A stretch of DNA of 64,000 bases from Litoribacillus peritrichatus (GTDB lineage Bacteria > Pseudomonadota > Gammaproteobacteria > Pseudomonadales > Litoribrevibacteraceae). The stretch is from positions 1,240,001 through 1,304,000 of the forward strand of contig NZ_BAABBN010000007.1 of the NCBI RefSeq assembly GCF_039537985.1, in the 5' to 3' direction. Both the position numbers and the translations under genes were made by a program. This document shows, piece by piece, positions 18,040-27,575 of the stretch (positions are counted from its first letter, which is position 1; each line of letters starts with the position of its first letter). Below the pieces are notes generated by a model. That model was given only the letters and a program-made list of their open reading frames with translations. It was not told the DNA's origin and ran no database searches.

Positions 18040-19383
18040 TTGGGAAACCGAGCAGGAGTCTTTCGAGAGGCTTTATTTAACCGAAGAATGCTGATTTGTA
18101 TTTTCACCGGCTTTACTTCAGGCCTTCCTTTGTATTTTGTGTACACATTGATACCTGCCTGGCTTAGAAGTGAAGCGGTCAGCCTGAAAGAAATTGGTTT
18201 GTTTGCGTTAATTGGCTTGCCGTATACCTGGAAGTTTATCTGGTCTCCCATGATGGATCGGTATGTGCCTCCTTTTCTTGGGCGCAGACGAGGCTGGATG
18301 TTGATCACCCAGGTTTTTCTTCTGGTATCTATGGCGCTTATGGGTTTATTTAATCCACTGGACTCGTTGTGGTCCATCGCCTACCTGGCTGCGGCCATTG
18401 CTTTCTTCAGCGCCAGCCAGGACATAGTTCTTGATGCTTATCGGCGAGAAATTCTACCGGATCATGAACTGGGGCTCGGAAATTCGATACATGTTAATGC
18501 TTATCGAATAGCGGGTCTGATTCCGGGCTCACTTGCGCTGATATTGGCCGATCATCTGCCTTGGCTTTGGGTGTATGTGATTGTCGGGCTATTTATGTTG
18601 GTGGGCATTGGTATGACCTTGATGGTCAAAGAGCCTGAAGGGGGAGGTAAGCCCCCGCTGACGATAAAAGATGCGGTTGTTGAACCTTTTAAAGAGTTTT
18701 TTAAACGTCTGGGGCGTTTTCCCGCGTTGGAAATACTGGCGTTTATCTTTCTTTATAAATTAGGCGATAGCATGGCGACCGCGCTATCAACCCCATTTTA
18801 CATTGACCTGGGTTTTAACTTAACGGAGATAGGCTTAGTTGCCAAACATGCAGCTCTGTGGCCAGCGATCATTGGAGGGTTGTTAGGCGGTTTACTGATG
18901 GTTAAAATTGGCATCAATAAATCGCTGTGGCTGTTTGGGCTTGTGCAAATTATTACGATTCTTGGGTTTGCGGTGCTGGCTGAAGTAGGTAATAACTTAT
19001 GGGTGCTGGCCATGGTTATTTCGCTGGAGTATTTGGGGGTAGGGTTAGGAACTGCTGCGTTTGTAGCGTTCATCGCAAGGTCGACCAACAGAAATTACAC
19101 AGCCACCCAGTTTGCGTTATTTACCGCTATTGCGGCCTTACCTCGAACATTTGCGAATGCCCTGACCGGGTATTTGGTGGAAGGGGCCGATGCCAGTGAA
19201 AATCCTTTAGCGTATTCAATCATGAATTTTATTGGATTTCCTTTGGATGGTTTGGGGTGGACGAACTTCTTCTTATTTTGTACGGCGAGTGCTGTGCCGG
19301 GAATGTTACTGCTGTTCAGAGTAGCGCCCTGGAGTAAGTCGGATTCTGATTATGTGATTTCCCGCTCGACGAATGCCGCATAG
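18040..19383 (+). CDS. AmpG-like major facilitator permease
   Basis: A 447-residue inner-membrane protein with about 12 hydrophobic helices. The start TGFTSGLPLYFVYTLIPAWL and the segment LPYTWKFIWSPMMDRYVPP match AmpG, the permease importing GlcNAc-anhydro-muropeptides during cell-wall recycling. Related MFS proteins of similar sequence exist, so the muropeptide role is likely but not certain. The start is TTG at 18040, with AAAGGGA seven bases upstream. It is not obviously in an operon; the next gene is on the opposite strand. Confidence 0.85.
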   Translation: MGNRAGVFREALFNRRMLICIFTGFTSGLPLYFVYTLIPAWLRSEAVSLKEIGLFALIGLPYTWKFIWSPMMDRYVPPFLGRRRGWMLITQVFLLVSMALMGLFNPLDSLWSIAYLAAAIAFFSASQDIVLDAYRREILPDHELGLGNSIHVNAYRIAGLIPGSLALILADHLPWLWVYVIVGLFMLVGIGMTLMVKEPEGGGKPPLTIKDAVVEPFKEFFKRLGRFPALEILAFIFLYKLGDSMATALSTPFYIDLGFNLTEIGLVAKHAALWPAIIGGLLGGLLMVKIGINKSLWLFGLVQIITILGFAVLAEVGNNLWVLAMVISLEYLGVGLGTAAFVAFIARSTNRNYTATQFALFTAIAALPRTFANALTGYLVEGADASENPLAYSIMNFIGFPLDGLGWTNFFLFCTASAVPGMLLLFRVAPWSKSDSDYVISRSTNAA

Positions 19384-19449
19384 ATTTACCAGGGGAAGGC
19401 ATGAAAGTTATGGCTCGTTTCATTGGTGGGTTTATGATCAGGCGTGTGT

Positions 19450-19806
19450 CTATGATTCTTGGGGCCAGCCGTACACCTTCATATTTATTTTGTCATTCAG
19501 TGGAATGATGTTTTCCGCTTTGAGCCGATCGGACTGAACTTGATATTTCGCCGAGTCTTTGGGGAAAGAGATTTTTCCCTGGCCATTGATTACCCGATGC
19601 CAAGGCAGCTTTGAGTCGTTAGGCAGGTGTTTTAAAACCTGGCCCACATGTCTGGAATGATTTGGGTATCCGGCCAGTTGTGCAATTTTTCCGTAGCTGG
19701 TGACTTTACCTTTCGGAATTTGTCCCAATATATAGAGAACGGCATCATTAAATTGTTGTCTAGAGTCATTCACGTCATAATTCCTATATAGGTATTTGCC
19801 TGACAT
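19450..19806 (-). CDS. Alkyltransferase-like (ATL) DNA damage protein
   Basis: A 118-residue relative of O6-methylguanine-DNA methyltransferase. The DNA-binding helix region IPKGKVTSYGKIAQLAG and the active-site segment are present, but the usual PCHRV reads PWHRVI, so the alkyl-accepting cysteine is replaced by tryptophan. That is the hallmark of ATL proteins (YbaZ/Atl1), which bind O6-alkylguanine and hand it to nucleotide excision repair. The domain starts near residue 16, so the first 15 residues may be non-native if a later start is used. Confidence 0.9.
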   Translation of the reverse strand: MSGKYLYRNYDVNDSRQQFNDAVLYILGQIPKGKVTSYGKIAQLAGYPNHSRHVGQVLKHLPNDSKLPWHRVINGQGKISFPKDSAKYQVQSDRLKAENIIPLNDKINMKVYGWPQES

Positions 19807-19833
19807 TTAAGTCCATTAAGGTTTGGTGTTCAT

Positions 19834-20331
19834 ATGCGTTGGTTGTTTTTGTTGTTTTGTACTCTGCCGGTCATCGAGTTGGTTATTTTGTTGAAACTGG
19901 GAAGCTGGCTTGGGATTTGGCCTACGGTGGCACTGATTCTAGGAACTGCTTTCATTGGTGTAAACCTTTTGCGCCAACAAGGTTTAAAAACTTTGAGCCG
20001 AGCAAACTTAAAACTGTCCAGTGGTCAAATGCCTGCCAAAGAAATGGTGGAAGGCATCGTATTAGCTGTCGGTGGTGCACTTCTGTTAACACCTGGTTTG
20101 GTGACGGATGTTATCGGTTTCTCTTGTCTGCTGCCGGGTACGCGTCATATGTACATCGCGTTTGCTATGAAGCGCATGCAGTTTGTGGCGACGCAATCCA
20201 TCTATACTCAGACATCCTCACCGGACTTAAACAGTGTGTTTACCCAGCAGCAGACCCGAACTCAAACCTCTGAGCGACCAAAGTCCGTGAATGGCGTGAT
20301 TGAGGGTGAGTTCGAGCGCAAAGATAAATAA
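19834..20331 (+). CDS. fxsA: FxsA family membrane protein
   Basis: A 165-residue inner-membrane protein with three or four hydrophobic helices in the first 110 residues. It has the family's PVIELVILLKLG opening and the GGALLLTPGLVTDVIGFSCLLPGTR block, followed by a hydrophilic tail. In E. coli FxsA overproduction relieves F-plasmid exclusion of phage T7; its native role is unclear. It lies just upstream of groES, as in many gammaproteobacteria (E. coli has fxsA near groSL). Confidence 0.9.
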   Translation: MRWLFLLFCTLPVIELVILLKLGSWLGIWPTVALILGTAFIGVNLLRQQGLKTLSRANLKLSSGQMPAKEMVEGIVLAVGGALLLTPGLVTDVIGFSCLLPGTRHMYIAFAMKRMQFVATQSIYTQTSSPDLNSVFTQQQTRTQTSERPKSVNGVIEGEFERKDK

Positions 20332-20373
20332 TGAAAAAATCGTCAGAAATTTAAATTTTTTTCATTTTTTGCC

Positions 20374-20402
20374 CTTGAAATTATTCCCCGAGTCCCAAGA
20401 TA
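20374..20402 (+). promoter_or_regulatory. Sigma-32-like heat-shock promoter of groES-groEL
   Basis: CTTGAAA (20374-20380), a 13-base spacer and CCCAAGATA (20394-20402) resemble the RpoH consensus CTTGAAA ... CCCCATNTA. It lies about 80 bases upstream of groES. No CIRCE repeat (HrcA operator) was seen. Confidence 0.65.
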
Positions 20403-20479
20403 AAGAACTATCTAAAATTTGCGCTGATAAACAGCGTATTTCTATCAATATTAACGTTTTAAGTGGGAGACACTTATCG

Positions 20480-20770
20480 ATGAAAATTCGTCCTCTAGGT
20501 GATCGTGTAGTTGTACGTCGTAAGGAAGAAGAGACTAAATCTGCTGGTGGCATCGTTCTACCTGGTTCTGCGACTGAAAAGCCAAATCAAGGTGAAGTTT
20601 TGGCGGTAGGTAATGGTCGTGTTCTGGATAATGGCGACGTTCGTCCAGTTGATTTGAAAGTTGGCGACACTGTGTTGTTCGGCGGCTACGTACAGAACAC
20701 AGTAACAGTTGAAGGCGAAGAGCTACTAGTTCTTAGCGAAGCTGAAATCTTTGGTGTGGTTGAAGCTTAA
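20480..20770 (+). CDS. groES: Co-chaperonin GroES
   Basis: Heptameric lid of the GroEL folding chamber. The 96-residue protein starts MKIRPLGDRVVVRR and has the mobile loop ETKSAGGIVLPGSATEKP and the GEVLAVGNGR strand, all standard. The frame extends upstream to 20300, but the ATG at 20480 matches every known GroES, with GGGAGA upstream. It is cotranscribed with groEL 74 bases later. Confidence 0.98.
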   Translation: MKIRPLGDRVVVRRKEEETKSAGGIVLPGSATEKPNQGEVLAVGNGRVLDNGDVRPVDLKVGDTVLFGGYVQNTVTVEGEELLVLSEAEIFGVVEA

Positions 20771-20844
20771 TCCTATAAAAATGAATGGACTGATCCTATG
20801 AAGCCGGATCAGTTGAATGGATATATTTATACAGGTAAATAGAA

Positions 20845-22494
20845 ATGGCAGCTAAAGACGTAATATTTGGAAATGATGCACGCCAAAAAATGTTGGCAGG
20901 CGTAAATGTTTTGGCAGACGCAGTAAAAACAACATTAGGCCCTAAAGGTCGTAACGTTGTTTTAGATAAATCTTTCGGCGCACCAACAGTGACTAAAGAC
21001 GGTGTTTCTGTAGCGAAAGAAATTGAATTGAGCGACAAGTTTGAAAACATGGGCGCTCAAATGGTTAAAGAAGTTGCTTCACAAGCGAATGATCAGGCGG
21101 GTGACGGTACTACTACAGCGACCGTTCTTGCTCAGGCATTCGTTAATGAAGGTTTGAAATCTGTTGCGGCGGGCATGAACCCGATGGATCTTAAGCGCGG
21201 CATCGACAAGTTGTCTGCAGCGGTTGTTGAAGAACTTAAGACAATGGCAGCACCATGTTCTGACTACAACGCAATCAAACAGGTTGCGACGATTTCTGCT
21301 AACTCTGACGACGCAGTGGGTACTGTTATCGCAGACGCAATGGAAAAAGTAGGTAAAGACGGTGTTATCACTGTAGAAGAAGGTTCTGGTTTCGAAGACG
21401 AGTTGGACGTTGTAGAAGGTATGCAGTTCGATCGCGGCTACCTGTCTCCATACTTCATTAACAACCAGGAAACAATGAGTGCGGAACTTGAAAACCCATT
21501 CATTCTTTTGGTTGACAAGAAAATTGCAAACATCCGTGATCTTCTTCCGGTACTGGAAGCCGTTGCTAAGGCATCTCGCCCACTATTGATCATTGCTGAA
21601 GACGTTGAAGGCGAAGCACTTGCGACGCTTGTTGTGAATAACATGCGCGGTATCGTTAAAGTTGCTGCAGTTAAAGCGCCTGGTTTTGGTGATCGTCGTA
21701 AAGCAATGCTTCAGGACATCGCGATTCTGACTGCGGGTACTGTGATCTCAGAAGAAGTTGGCATGTCTCTTGAGACAACGACGCTTGAGCACTTGGGTTC
21801 AGCGAAACGTGTTACTCTGACTAAAGAAAACACAGTAATCGTTGACGGCGCTGGTGATAAAGATGACATCAATGCTCGTGTTGCTCAGATCCGTACTGAA
21901 ATTGAACAGTCTACATCTGACTACGATAAAGAGAAGCTTCAAGAGCGTGTTGCTAAGTTAGCAGGCGGTGTTGCTGTGATTAAAGTTGGCGCAGCTTCTG
22001 AAGTAGAAATGAAAGAGAAGAAAGCTCGTGTTGATGATGCACTTCACGCAACTCGCGCAGCAGTTGAAGAAGGTGTGGTTGCTGGTGGTGGTGTTGCACT
22101 GGTACGTGCATTAACTAAAGCTGGTGAAGTTCTGGGTGCGAACGAAGATCAAAACGTAGGTGTTGCTCTGGCACGTCGTGCACTGGAAGCGCCTTTACGT
22201 CAAATCGTTGCTAACTGTGGTGAAGAAGGCTCAGTTGTCCTTGAAAACGTTAAGGGTGGCGAAGGTAACTACGGTTATAACGCTGCTGCAGGCGAATACG
22301 GAGACATGATCGAGTTTGGTATTCTTGATCCGGTTAAAGTAACGCGTTCTGCTCTACAGGCGGCTTCATCTGTTGCGGGTCTGATGATCACAACTGAAGC
22401 GATGATTGCTGATGCTCCACAAGAAGGTGGTGCTCCAGCTATGTCTGATATGGGCGGAATGGGTGGAATGGGCGGTATGGGCGGCATGATGTAA
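20845..22494 (+). CDS. groEL: Chaperonin GroEL
   Basis: The 549-residue ATP-dependent folding chamber. It begins MAAKDVIFGNDARQKML and contains GDGTTTATVLAQA (ATP site, about residues 86-98) and the apical-domain segments typical of group I chaperonins. It ends in the GGM repeat tail (MGGMGGMGGMGGMM). A strong terminator follows 25 bases after the stop. Confidence 0.98.
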   Translation: MAAKDVIFGNDARQKMLAGVNVLADAVKTTLGPKGRNVVLDKSFGAPTVTKDGVSVAKEIELSDKFENMGAQMVKEVASQANDQAGDGTTTATVLAQAFVNEGLKSVAAGMNPMDLKRGIDKLSAAVVEELKTMAAPCSDYNAIKQVATISANSDDAVGTVIADAMEKVGKDGVITVEEGSGFEDELDVVEGMQFDRGYLSPYFINNQETMSAELENPFILLVDKKIANIRDLLPVLEAVAKASRPLLIIAEDVEGEALATLVVNNMRGIVKVAAVKAPGFGDRRKAMLQDIAILTAGTVISEEVGMSLETTTLEHLGSAKRVTLTKENTVIVDGAGDKDDINARVAQIRTEIEQSTSDYDKEKLQERVAKLAGGVAVIKVGAASEVEMKEKKARVDDALHATRAAVEEGVVAGGGVALVRALTKAGEVLGANEDQNVGVALARRALEAPLRQIVANCGEEGSVVLENVKGGEGNYGYNAAAGEYGDMIEFGILDPVKVTRSALQAASSVAGLMITTEAMIADAPQEGGAPAMSDMGGMGGMGGMGGMM

Positions 22495-22518
22495 TCAGCC
22501 CTCTACTGTCGCTTTCAA

Positions 22519-22549
22519 AAAACCCTGCTTTTTAAGCAGGGTTTTTTTA
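22519..22549 (+). terminator. Rho-independent terminator after groEL
   Basis: AACCCTGCTT and AAGCAGGGTT pair around a short T-rich loop, followed by seven T. It closes the groES-groEL operon. Confidence 0.92.
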
Positions 22550-22662
22550 TGTTTGTCATTTAATAAGGATACAGTTAGCCTATTGCGTTCGATAGAAAGG
22601 GACAATTATCGATCAAAATGTGCAACAAAGGCGAAAAAGGATCAAATTACCCGAGAGGGTGG

Positions 22663-22690
22663 TTGTGCTGGTTCATGTCGTCTCTATAAT
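22663..22690 (+). promoter_or_regulatory. Putative sigma-70 promoter of gspN-gspC-gspD
   Basis: A perfect -10 box TATAAT (22685-22690) sits 16 bases after a partial -35 box TTGTGC (22663-22668), about 57 bases upstream of gspN. Confidence 0.5.
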
Positions 22691-22746
22691 AGAGCGCTAC
22701 GTAAAAATAATAATTAGACTCAAGGATTGAATTAGAGGGTTTCCAT

Positions 22747-23508
22747 TTGTGGTCAGTAATTAAAGCGGCACGTTGGTATGTGCTGCTGACATTGGTGTTG
22801 TTTTCGTTTTTTCTGGTAATTAACTTTCCTGCGCATTATGCATGGAAGTTGGCGAAGGAGCATGTTCCTGGTTTACCGGTAAAAATTTCATCGTTGACCG
22901 GAACGGTTTGGCGTGGAACCGGGACGATTGGTTATCAACACTTGTCAGTGCATGCTAATTGGCGTTTAAATCCTTGGTCTTTATTTTCTTTAAGTCCTGA
23001 GTTAGAGATAAGCTCCCAAATAGATCGCCATACAAAATTAAGTGGTTTGGTGAAAGTGTCCTCCGAGCGTTTACAAATACAAGAGTTGAATGGCTCATTG
23101 TCTGTGCCCGTTATAAACCCGTATTTAAAAGTTCAGAAAGTTACCGGGAATGGCATTGTTAGCTTGTATAACCTTGGTTTAGGATTTGACTATAACAATA
23201 ATGTCTTTGAATTTGCGGAAGGGCGGCTGATGTGGAAAGACGCGAAAGCCAGTTATCCCGGTCCTAAAGGTATCGAAAACATAGAGTTACCTGATATTGT
23301 TGGTAAATTAACAAGCGATGAAAACGGTGCTTCGTTGGATGTGATGTCTGGTGCCGATGGCAGTGCCCTGGCTTCAGCCTTTGTTATGAATAAAGGCTGG
23401 GCTGGTGTCAAGGTTAAAAAGCGAAGTGTAGACTTGGTTGGTCAAACGTGGGTTGGAAATCAACAACCGGATGACATTATTTTCCAAGTGAGAGAGAAGC
23501 TTTGGTAA
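22747..23508 (+). CDS. gspN: Type II secretion system protein N
   Basis: Accessory inner-membrane component of the type II secretion machine. The 253-residue protein has one N-terminal transmembrane helix (about 9-27) and a periplasmic beta-rich domain. NFPAHYAWKLAKEHVPGLPVKISSLTGTVWRGTG is characteristic of GspN. The start is TTG at 22747, with AGAGGG six bases upstream. It precedes gspC rather than sitting at the end of a gspC-to-N operon, and the other gsp genes (E to M) are not in this window. Confidence 0.85.
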   Translation: MWSVIKAARWYVLLTLVLFSFFLVINFPAHYAWKLAKEHVPGLPVKISSLTGTVWRGTGTIGYQHLSVHANWRLNPWSLFSLSPELEISSQIDRHTKLSGLVKVSSERLQIQELNGSLSVPVINPYLKVQKVTGNGIVSLYNLGLGFDYNNNVFEFAEGRLMWKDAKASYPGPKGIENIELPDIVGKLTSDENGASLDVMSGADGSALASAFVMNKGWAGVKVKKRSVDLVGQTWVGNQQPDDIIFQVREKLW

Positions 23509-23544
23509 TTTATCAAAGTGCGATAACTATTTATTGGTTTGTGA

Positions 23545-24423
23545 ATGATTAGTAATTTAACACCTGAAAAGTTGCTTACGATAACCAAAACAGCAAAAGT
23601 TGTGGTTACTCTGCTGTTGTGCGTGTGGTTGTCGAACATAGCGGCTAAGGCGGTATGGTTGGTTGTGGCACCGGAGCCAATTCCCGAGATTGTTGCTTCG
23701 GCTGGTTCATCGACTGGACTAGATGCAAAGCGCTCTATGGTCAGCAGGAGTGTCAGTATTGCAAGCGAAATTTTGTTTGGAGAAGCGCCTAAAGTGACAG
23801 AAGTCGCTCAAACAGAAGTCGTGGATGCCCCTAAAACTCGTCTAAGGTTGAGGTTGCTGGGGGTGTTTGTCGGGCAGAAAACCACTTTGTCGACGGCCAT
23901 TATTTCCGAACAGGGAAAGTCTGATGCAGAGTTTTATCATGTTGGTGATACCGTTCAGAATGGTGTTCGTTTAGACCAAGTATTGGCCGATCGCGTGATT
24001 TTGAACAGAAACGGTCGCTTGGAAGCGTTGTATTTTGATGACGACAAAGACTTGTTTGAAGTTCAAGAAAAGGCTGAGCCAGACGTTGCTCAACAGCAAG
24101 AAGAAATTAATACCGTAGACCAGTTTGCTGCTGCAGCGCAGAAACAGTGGCAAGCCAACCCGCTAAGTGCATTAGGTGCGGTAGGCTTTGAACCTGTGAG
24201 TAAAGATGGTCAGGCTTTGGGGTATCGGTTCTCTGGACATAATCCGGCGATGGAACGTTACGGCATTCAAAAAGGGGATGTCATTTTATCCGTGAATGGC
24301 ATCGATGTGGGTGATACCAGTTCAGATGGTGAATATTTAGATCAAGTATTTGAGCAAGGAGAGGCGAGCGTTGTTGTTGAACGTGGTTCTCGCCAATTCG
24401 AAATAACTGTTCCGCTTAAATAA
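23545..24423 (+). CDS. gspC: Type II secretion system protein GspC
   Basis: Inner-membrane linker between the pseudopilus platform and the outer-membrane secretin. The 292-residue protein has a membrane helix at about residues 15-40, a homology region (about 95-150, LRLRLLGVFVGQKTTLSTAIISE) that in the family contacts GspD, and a C-terminal PDZ domain (about 205-290, with YGIQKGDVILSVNGIDVGD). It is 12 bases before gspD, consistent with a CD operon. Confidence 0.92.
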   Translation: MISNLTPEKLLTITKTAKVVVTLLLCVWLSNIAAKAVWLVVAPEPIPEIVASAGSSTGLDAKRSMVSRSVSIASEILFGEAPKVTEVAQTEVVDAPKTRLRLRLLGVFVGQKTTLSTAIISEQGKSDAEFYHVGDTVQNGVRLDQVLADRVILNRNGRLEALYFDDDKDLFEVQEKAEPDVAQQQEEINTVDQFAAAAQKQWQANPLSALGAVGFEPVSKDGQALGYRFSGHNPAMERYGIQKGDVILSVNGIDVGDTSSDGEYLDQVFEQGEASVVVERGSRQFEITVPLK

Positions 24424-24435
24424 GAAGTTTAAGGT

Positions 24436-26400
24436 ATGGGTGTTAAGATGTTTTATGGAATAAATAGAGTAGTTAAGGCAAGCGTACTGTGTATTGTGCT
24501 TGTTACTTCGTCTTTAGCTATGGCTGCTCAAGATACTTGGAAAGTAAATCTTAAAGAAGCCGATGTTCGGGTGTTAATCAGCCAGATCGCCGACATTACG
24601 GGTAAAACCTTCGTGGTTGATCCCAGAGTCAAAGGCAAAGTGACTGTGGTATCGAATACCGCCTTACCCACGGATGAAGTTTATCAGTTGTTCCTGTCTG
24701 TGCTTCAGGTGCATGGTTACACCGCCGTAGATAACGGCACTGTTGTTAAGGTCATTCAGCAAAACCAAGTGAAGCAGGAGGGTGCTGGGTTTGATGCCAA
24801 AAATCGTAAAAAAGGTGAAGAGATTGTTACTCGCGTCGTAAAAGTTACCAATACCAGTGCCATTGAGTTGGTGCCGATTTTACGGCCAATGGTTGCCAAG
24901 TATGGTCACTTAGCGGGTGTTGCATCTGCGAACTCTTTGATCATCAGTGATCACGTGACCAACATTGATCGTATGATGGCGATTATTCAAAATCTGGACA
25001 GCTCAGAAAGTGAAGAGCTGGAAGTTGTTCAGCTAGAGCATGCCTGGGTAGGTGATCTTAAAGGCATTCTTGAAAAGTTAATTCCGGACGTTGGTAAATC
25101 CAAAAACAGCACCATTTCTGTTGTCGCGGATGAGCGTAGCAATCGCCTGATTGTTAAAGGTGAAAAATCAGCAAGAAATAGAATTATTTCTTTGGTCAAT
25201 CGTCTTGATCAACCTGTGAAACAAGACGGCTCTGCCCGTGTGATCTACATGAATCACGCAGATGCTGAGAAAGTGGCTGAAACTCTGAAAGGTTTAGTGA
25301 CTACAGGAGGTTCTGGTAAAGAAAATAAAGGTCAGCAAAAAGCCAATATTATTGCCGACAAAGACATGAATGCGTTGGTGATTAAAGCATCGCCGTCGGA
25401 TATGGCAGAAATGGAAGATGTGATTCGTCAGTTGGATATCCGCCGTGCGCAGGTATTGATTGAATCAGTCATTGTCGAGGTTCAGGGAATTATTGGAGAT
25501 GATTTAGGTATTCAGTGGGCTTTGGGTGGTTTTGGTGATTTCCCGGGTTTAGGAACCAACTTTACAAACGTTGGGGTGAGTACTGCTGATGTATTAGGTG
25601 CTTTGACTTCTGATAACACATCTACTTTGACGCCAAGCAGTGGTTTTACTGGTGGAGTTGGTGGTGAAGGTAAGTTCACATGGGGCGCTTTAATTCAGGC
25701 TTTGGAAGCCGTAACAAATAGTAATTTGTTATCTACTCCAAGTATCATGACCTTAGATAACCAAGAAGCAGAAATTGTTGTTGGCCAGAATGTTCCGTTT
25801 GTCACAGGTTCTACCACCACCTCGGGGGATGGAACATCTAACCCGTTTCAAACCATTGAGCGACAAGATGTGGGTGTGACTTTAAAAGTAGTGCCTAAAA
25901 TCACGGAAGGAAATGTTGTTCTGTTAGATGTGGAACAAGAAGTTGAGTCTGTAAATGTAACCTCAAGTTCAGGTGCAACGGATTTGGTCACGGATAAACG
26001 TACACTGAAGACGTCTATTTTGGTGGATAATGAACAAACGGTTGTGTTGGGTGGTTTAATTTCTGATGAGGTTTCAGAGGATGTTCAAAAGGTGCCTTTA
26101 TTAGGTGATATTCCTTGGTTGGGGAATTTATTTAAAAGTACTAAGATTTCTAAGACAAAGCGTAACCTTCTTATCTTTTTAAGGCCAACCATTCAGCGTA
26201 CGCGTGAAGATATTGAATCGATTACACACAAGAAGTACGAAGGTTTGTGGGAGTTAAAATATAACAATTACAAAGCCAAACAAGGTCTTGAAAACGAAGA
26301 GACTAAGATCGAAATGATTGCCCCTACATACGATGAATTTTTTGAAGGGCAAAGAGAAATCTTTATAAAACCCAAAGATAAGCCTGAAGAAAACGAATAA
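24436..26400 (+). CDS. gspD: Type II secretion system secretin GspD
   Basis: Outer-membrane secretin through which folded exoproteins leave the cell. The 654-residue protein has a signal peptide (about 1-29, ending SLAMA), N0 to N3 ring domains (about 30-345), and the secretin beta-barrel with ATPSIMTLDNQEAEIVVGQNVPFVTG-type sequence and the family motif VPLLGDIPWLGNLFK near 550-565. No lipobox is present, so it may rely on a pilotin or on none. A bidirectional terminator follows the stop. Confidence 0.95.
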   Translation: MGVKMFYGINRVVKASVLCIVLVTSSLAMAAQDTWKVNLKEADVRVLISQIADITGKTFVVDPRVKGKVTVVSNTALPTDEVYQLFLSVLQVHGYTAVDNGTVVKVIQQNQVKQEGAGFDAKNRKKGEEIVTRVVKVTNTSAIELVPILRPMVAKYGHLAGVASANSLIISDHVTNIDRMMAIIQNLDSSESEELEVVQLEHAWVGDLKGILEKLIPDVGKSKNSTISVVADERSNRLIVKGEKSARNRIISLVNRLDQPVKQDGSARVIYMNHADAEKVAETLKGLVTTGGSGKENKGQQKANIIADKDMNALVIKASPSDMAEMEDVIRQLDIRRAQVLIESVIVEVQGIIGDDLGIQWALGGFGDFPGLGTNFTNVGVSTADVLGALTSDNTSTLTPSSGFTGGVGGEGKFTWGALIQALEAVTNSNLLSTPSIMTLDNQEAEIVVGQNVPFVTGSTTTSGDGTSNPFQTIERQDVGVTLKVVPKITEGNVVLLDVEQEVESVNVTSSSGATDLVTDKRTLKTSILVDNEQTVVLGGLISDEVSEDVQKVPLLGDIPWLGNLFKSTKISKTKRNLLIFLRPTIQRTREDIESITHKKYEGLWELKYNNYKAKQGLENEETKIEMIAPTYDEFFEGQREIFIKPKDKPEENE

Positions 26401-26402
26401 AT

Positions 26403-26431
26403 AAAAAAGCCGACTTGATGTCGGCTTTTTT
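26403..26431. terminator. Bidirectional terminator between gspD and a convergent gene
   Basis: AAAAAAGCCGAC and GTCGGCTTTTTT form a near-perfect symmetric stem with a short loop, giving T-runs on both strands. It serves gspD on + and the sensor gene ending at 26444 on -. Confidence 0.88.
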
Positions 26432-26443
26432 ATGCTTGGTGTT

Positions 26444-27466
26444 CTAAGCCTCTGCGCTTTTTGGTTTAACCGTTGAAACGGCTAAGGTAAACCCGAACAG
26501 ACCGATCAGCCAAATAAAGAGAATCGGCAGGGAGGCGAAGCTGGCAACGTTCGCCTGCAGTGCCTTCTCTTTAAACTCCACCAAGTAGAAATACTTGATT
26601 TGGTTTTCGTACCAGGGAACATCAATTTTCGAGAAGTAGGTTTCCTGTGATGATGCGTTGTGGTTTCCTGAGAGCATGGCGTTCATTGCGCGCCAAAGTT
26701 CGGGGTCGTAAAAGCCAATATTTTCCACGAATGCGCTTTTGGCTGACCAATCTTTATTGAGTGCCTTAGACTCTGCAACGTAATTGCCTAAACTGTCCAG
26801 CATAATGACATTTTGGCTTAGTTCACCAAGTTCGTTAGCGGTGACGGAGAGCAACTCATTGATATTTATGTCTATGTACAAATGGCCTAGCCGCAGATCT
26901 TCATAGTGTATTGGTGTTGTAAATCGAAATAACTCTTGTTGTGTGTTTTGATCGCTGTGGCCGGATTCACTCAAATAGTTGAACAGCACATCATCGTTGT
27001 TTAATAGGCTGACTTGCATCCAGTAGCTTAATAACTTGTTTTCTATGTCAGAGAAGTCAGTGGGTGTATGCTCAACTTTACCCACATAGAATAAGTCGTT
27101 GGTTTCTTCTTCGACGACACCAATACGTTCGATGTAAGGAGCTTCTTTAATATGGCTGTCCCAGTAATTGGATATGTGCTCCGCAGGCTCATTTATGTCG
27201 GCTAAAAACTCCACGGTTTGATAATCTCGGGCAAGGTGCAGTGTGAGATTGCGAGCTTGGTTAATTTTACTGGAGGTTGATGTCACCCAGTCTGCCAGGT
27301 TGTAGTTGCTGACCTGGCGTGAAGTGGCTTTTTGAGAGTCTCGGTTAATGGCCAGATAACTGATAAATACCGCCAAAGTCCATCCTAACAGCAAGCTGAT
27401 TAATATAAATCGATAGGGAAGTGCACTTTCAGAGGAGTCTTTTAGATAGGAAGGGATATCTCGCAT
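26444..27466 (-). CDS. Stand-alone extracytoplasmic sensor-like membrane protein
   Basis: 340 residues with transmembrane helices at about 19-40 and 310-330 and nothing but a short tail after the second. The roughly 270-residue periplasmic part begins with a long helix and has the layout of a double-Cache ligand-binding domain (APYIERIGVVEE, then FRFTTPIHYEDLRLGHLYIDININELL), like those of chemoreceptors and cyclases. The output domain is missing and the stop is natural, so it may signal through a partner or only bind a ligand. The family call is by overall pattern only. It lies downstream of a 30-residue ORF and a binding-protein-like gene on the same strand. Confidence 0.6.
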   Translation of the reverse strand: MRDIPSYLKDSSESALPYRFILISLLLGWTLAVFISYLAINRDSQKATSRQVSNYNLADWVTSTSSKINQARNLTLHLARDYQTVEFLADINEPAEHISNYWDSHIKEAPYIERIGVVEEETNDLFYVGKVEHTPTDFSDIENKLLSYWMQVSLLNNDDVLFNYLSESGHSDQNTQQELFRFTTPIHYEDLRLGHLYIDININELLSVTANELGELSQNVIMLDSLGNYVAESKALNKDWSAKSAFVENIGFYDPELWRAMNAMLSGNHNASSQETYFSKIDVPWYENQIKYFYLVEFKEKALQANVASFASLPILFIWLIGLFGFTLAVSTVKPKSAEA

Positions 27467-27575
27467 TCGTTATTCTGCCTTTATTAAGTGCCTATTAATA
27501 AATGTAGCAGAGTGAGTTTTGGCTTGATGAAACTCATTGTTGAACGCTTGGTACAGGTGACCGATTCACAACTAA

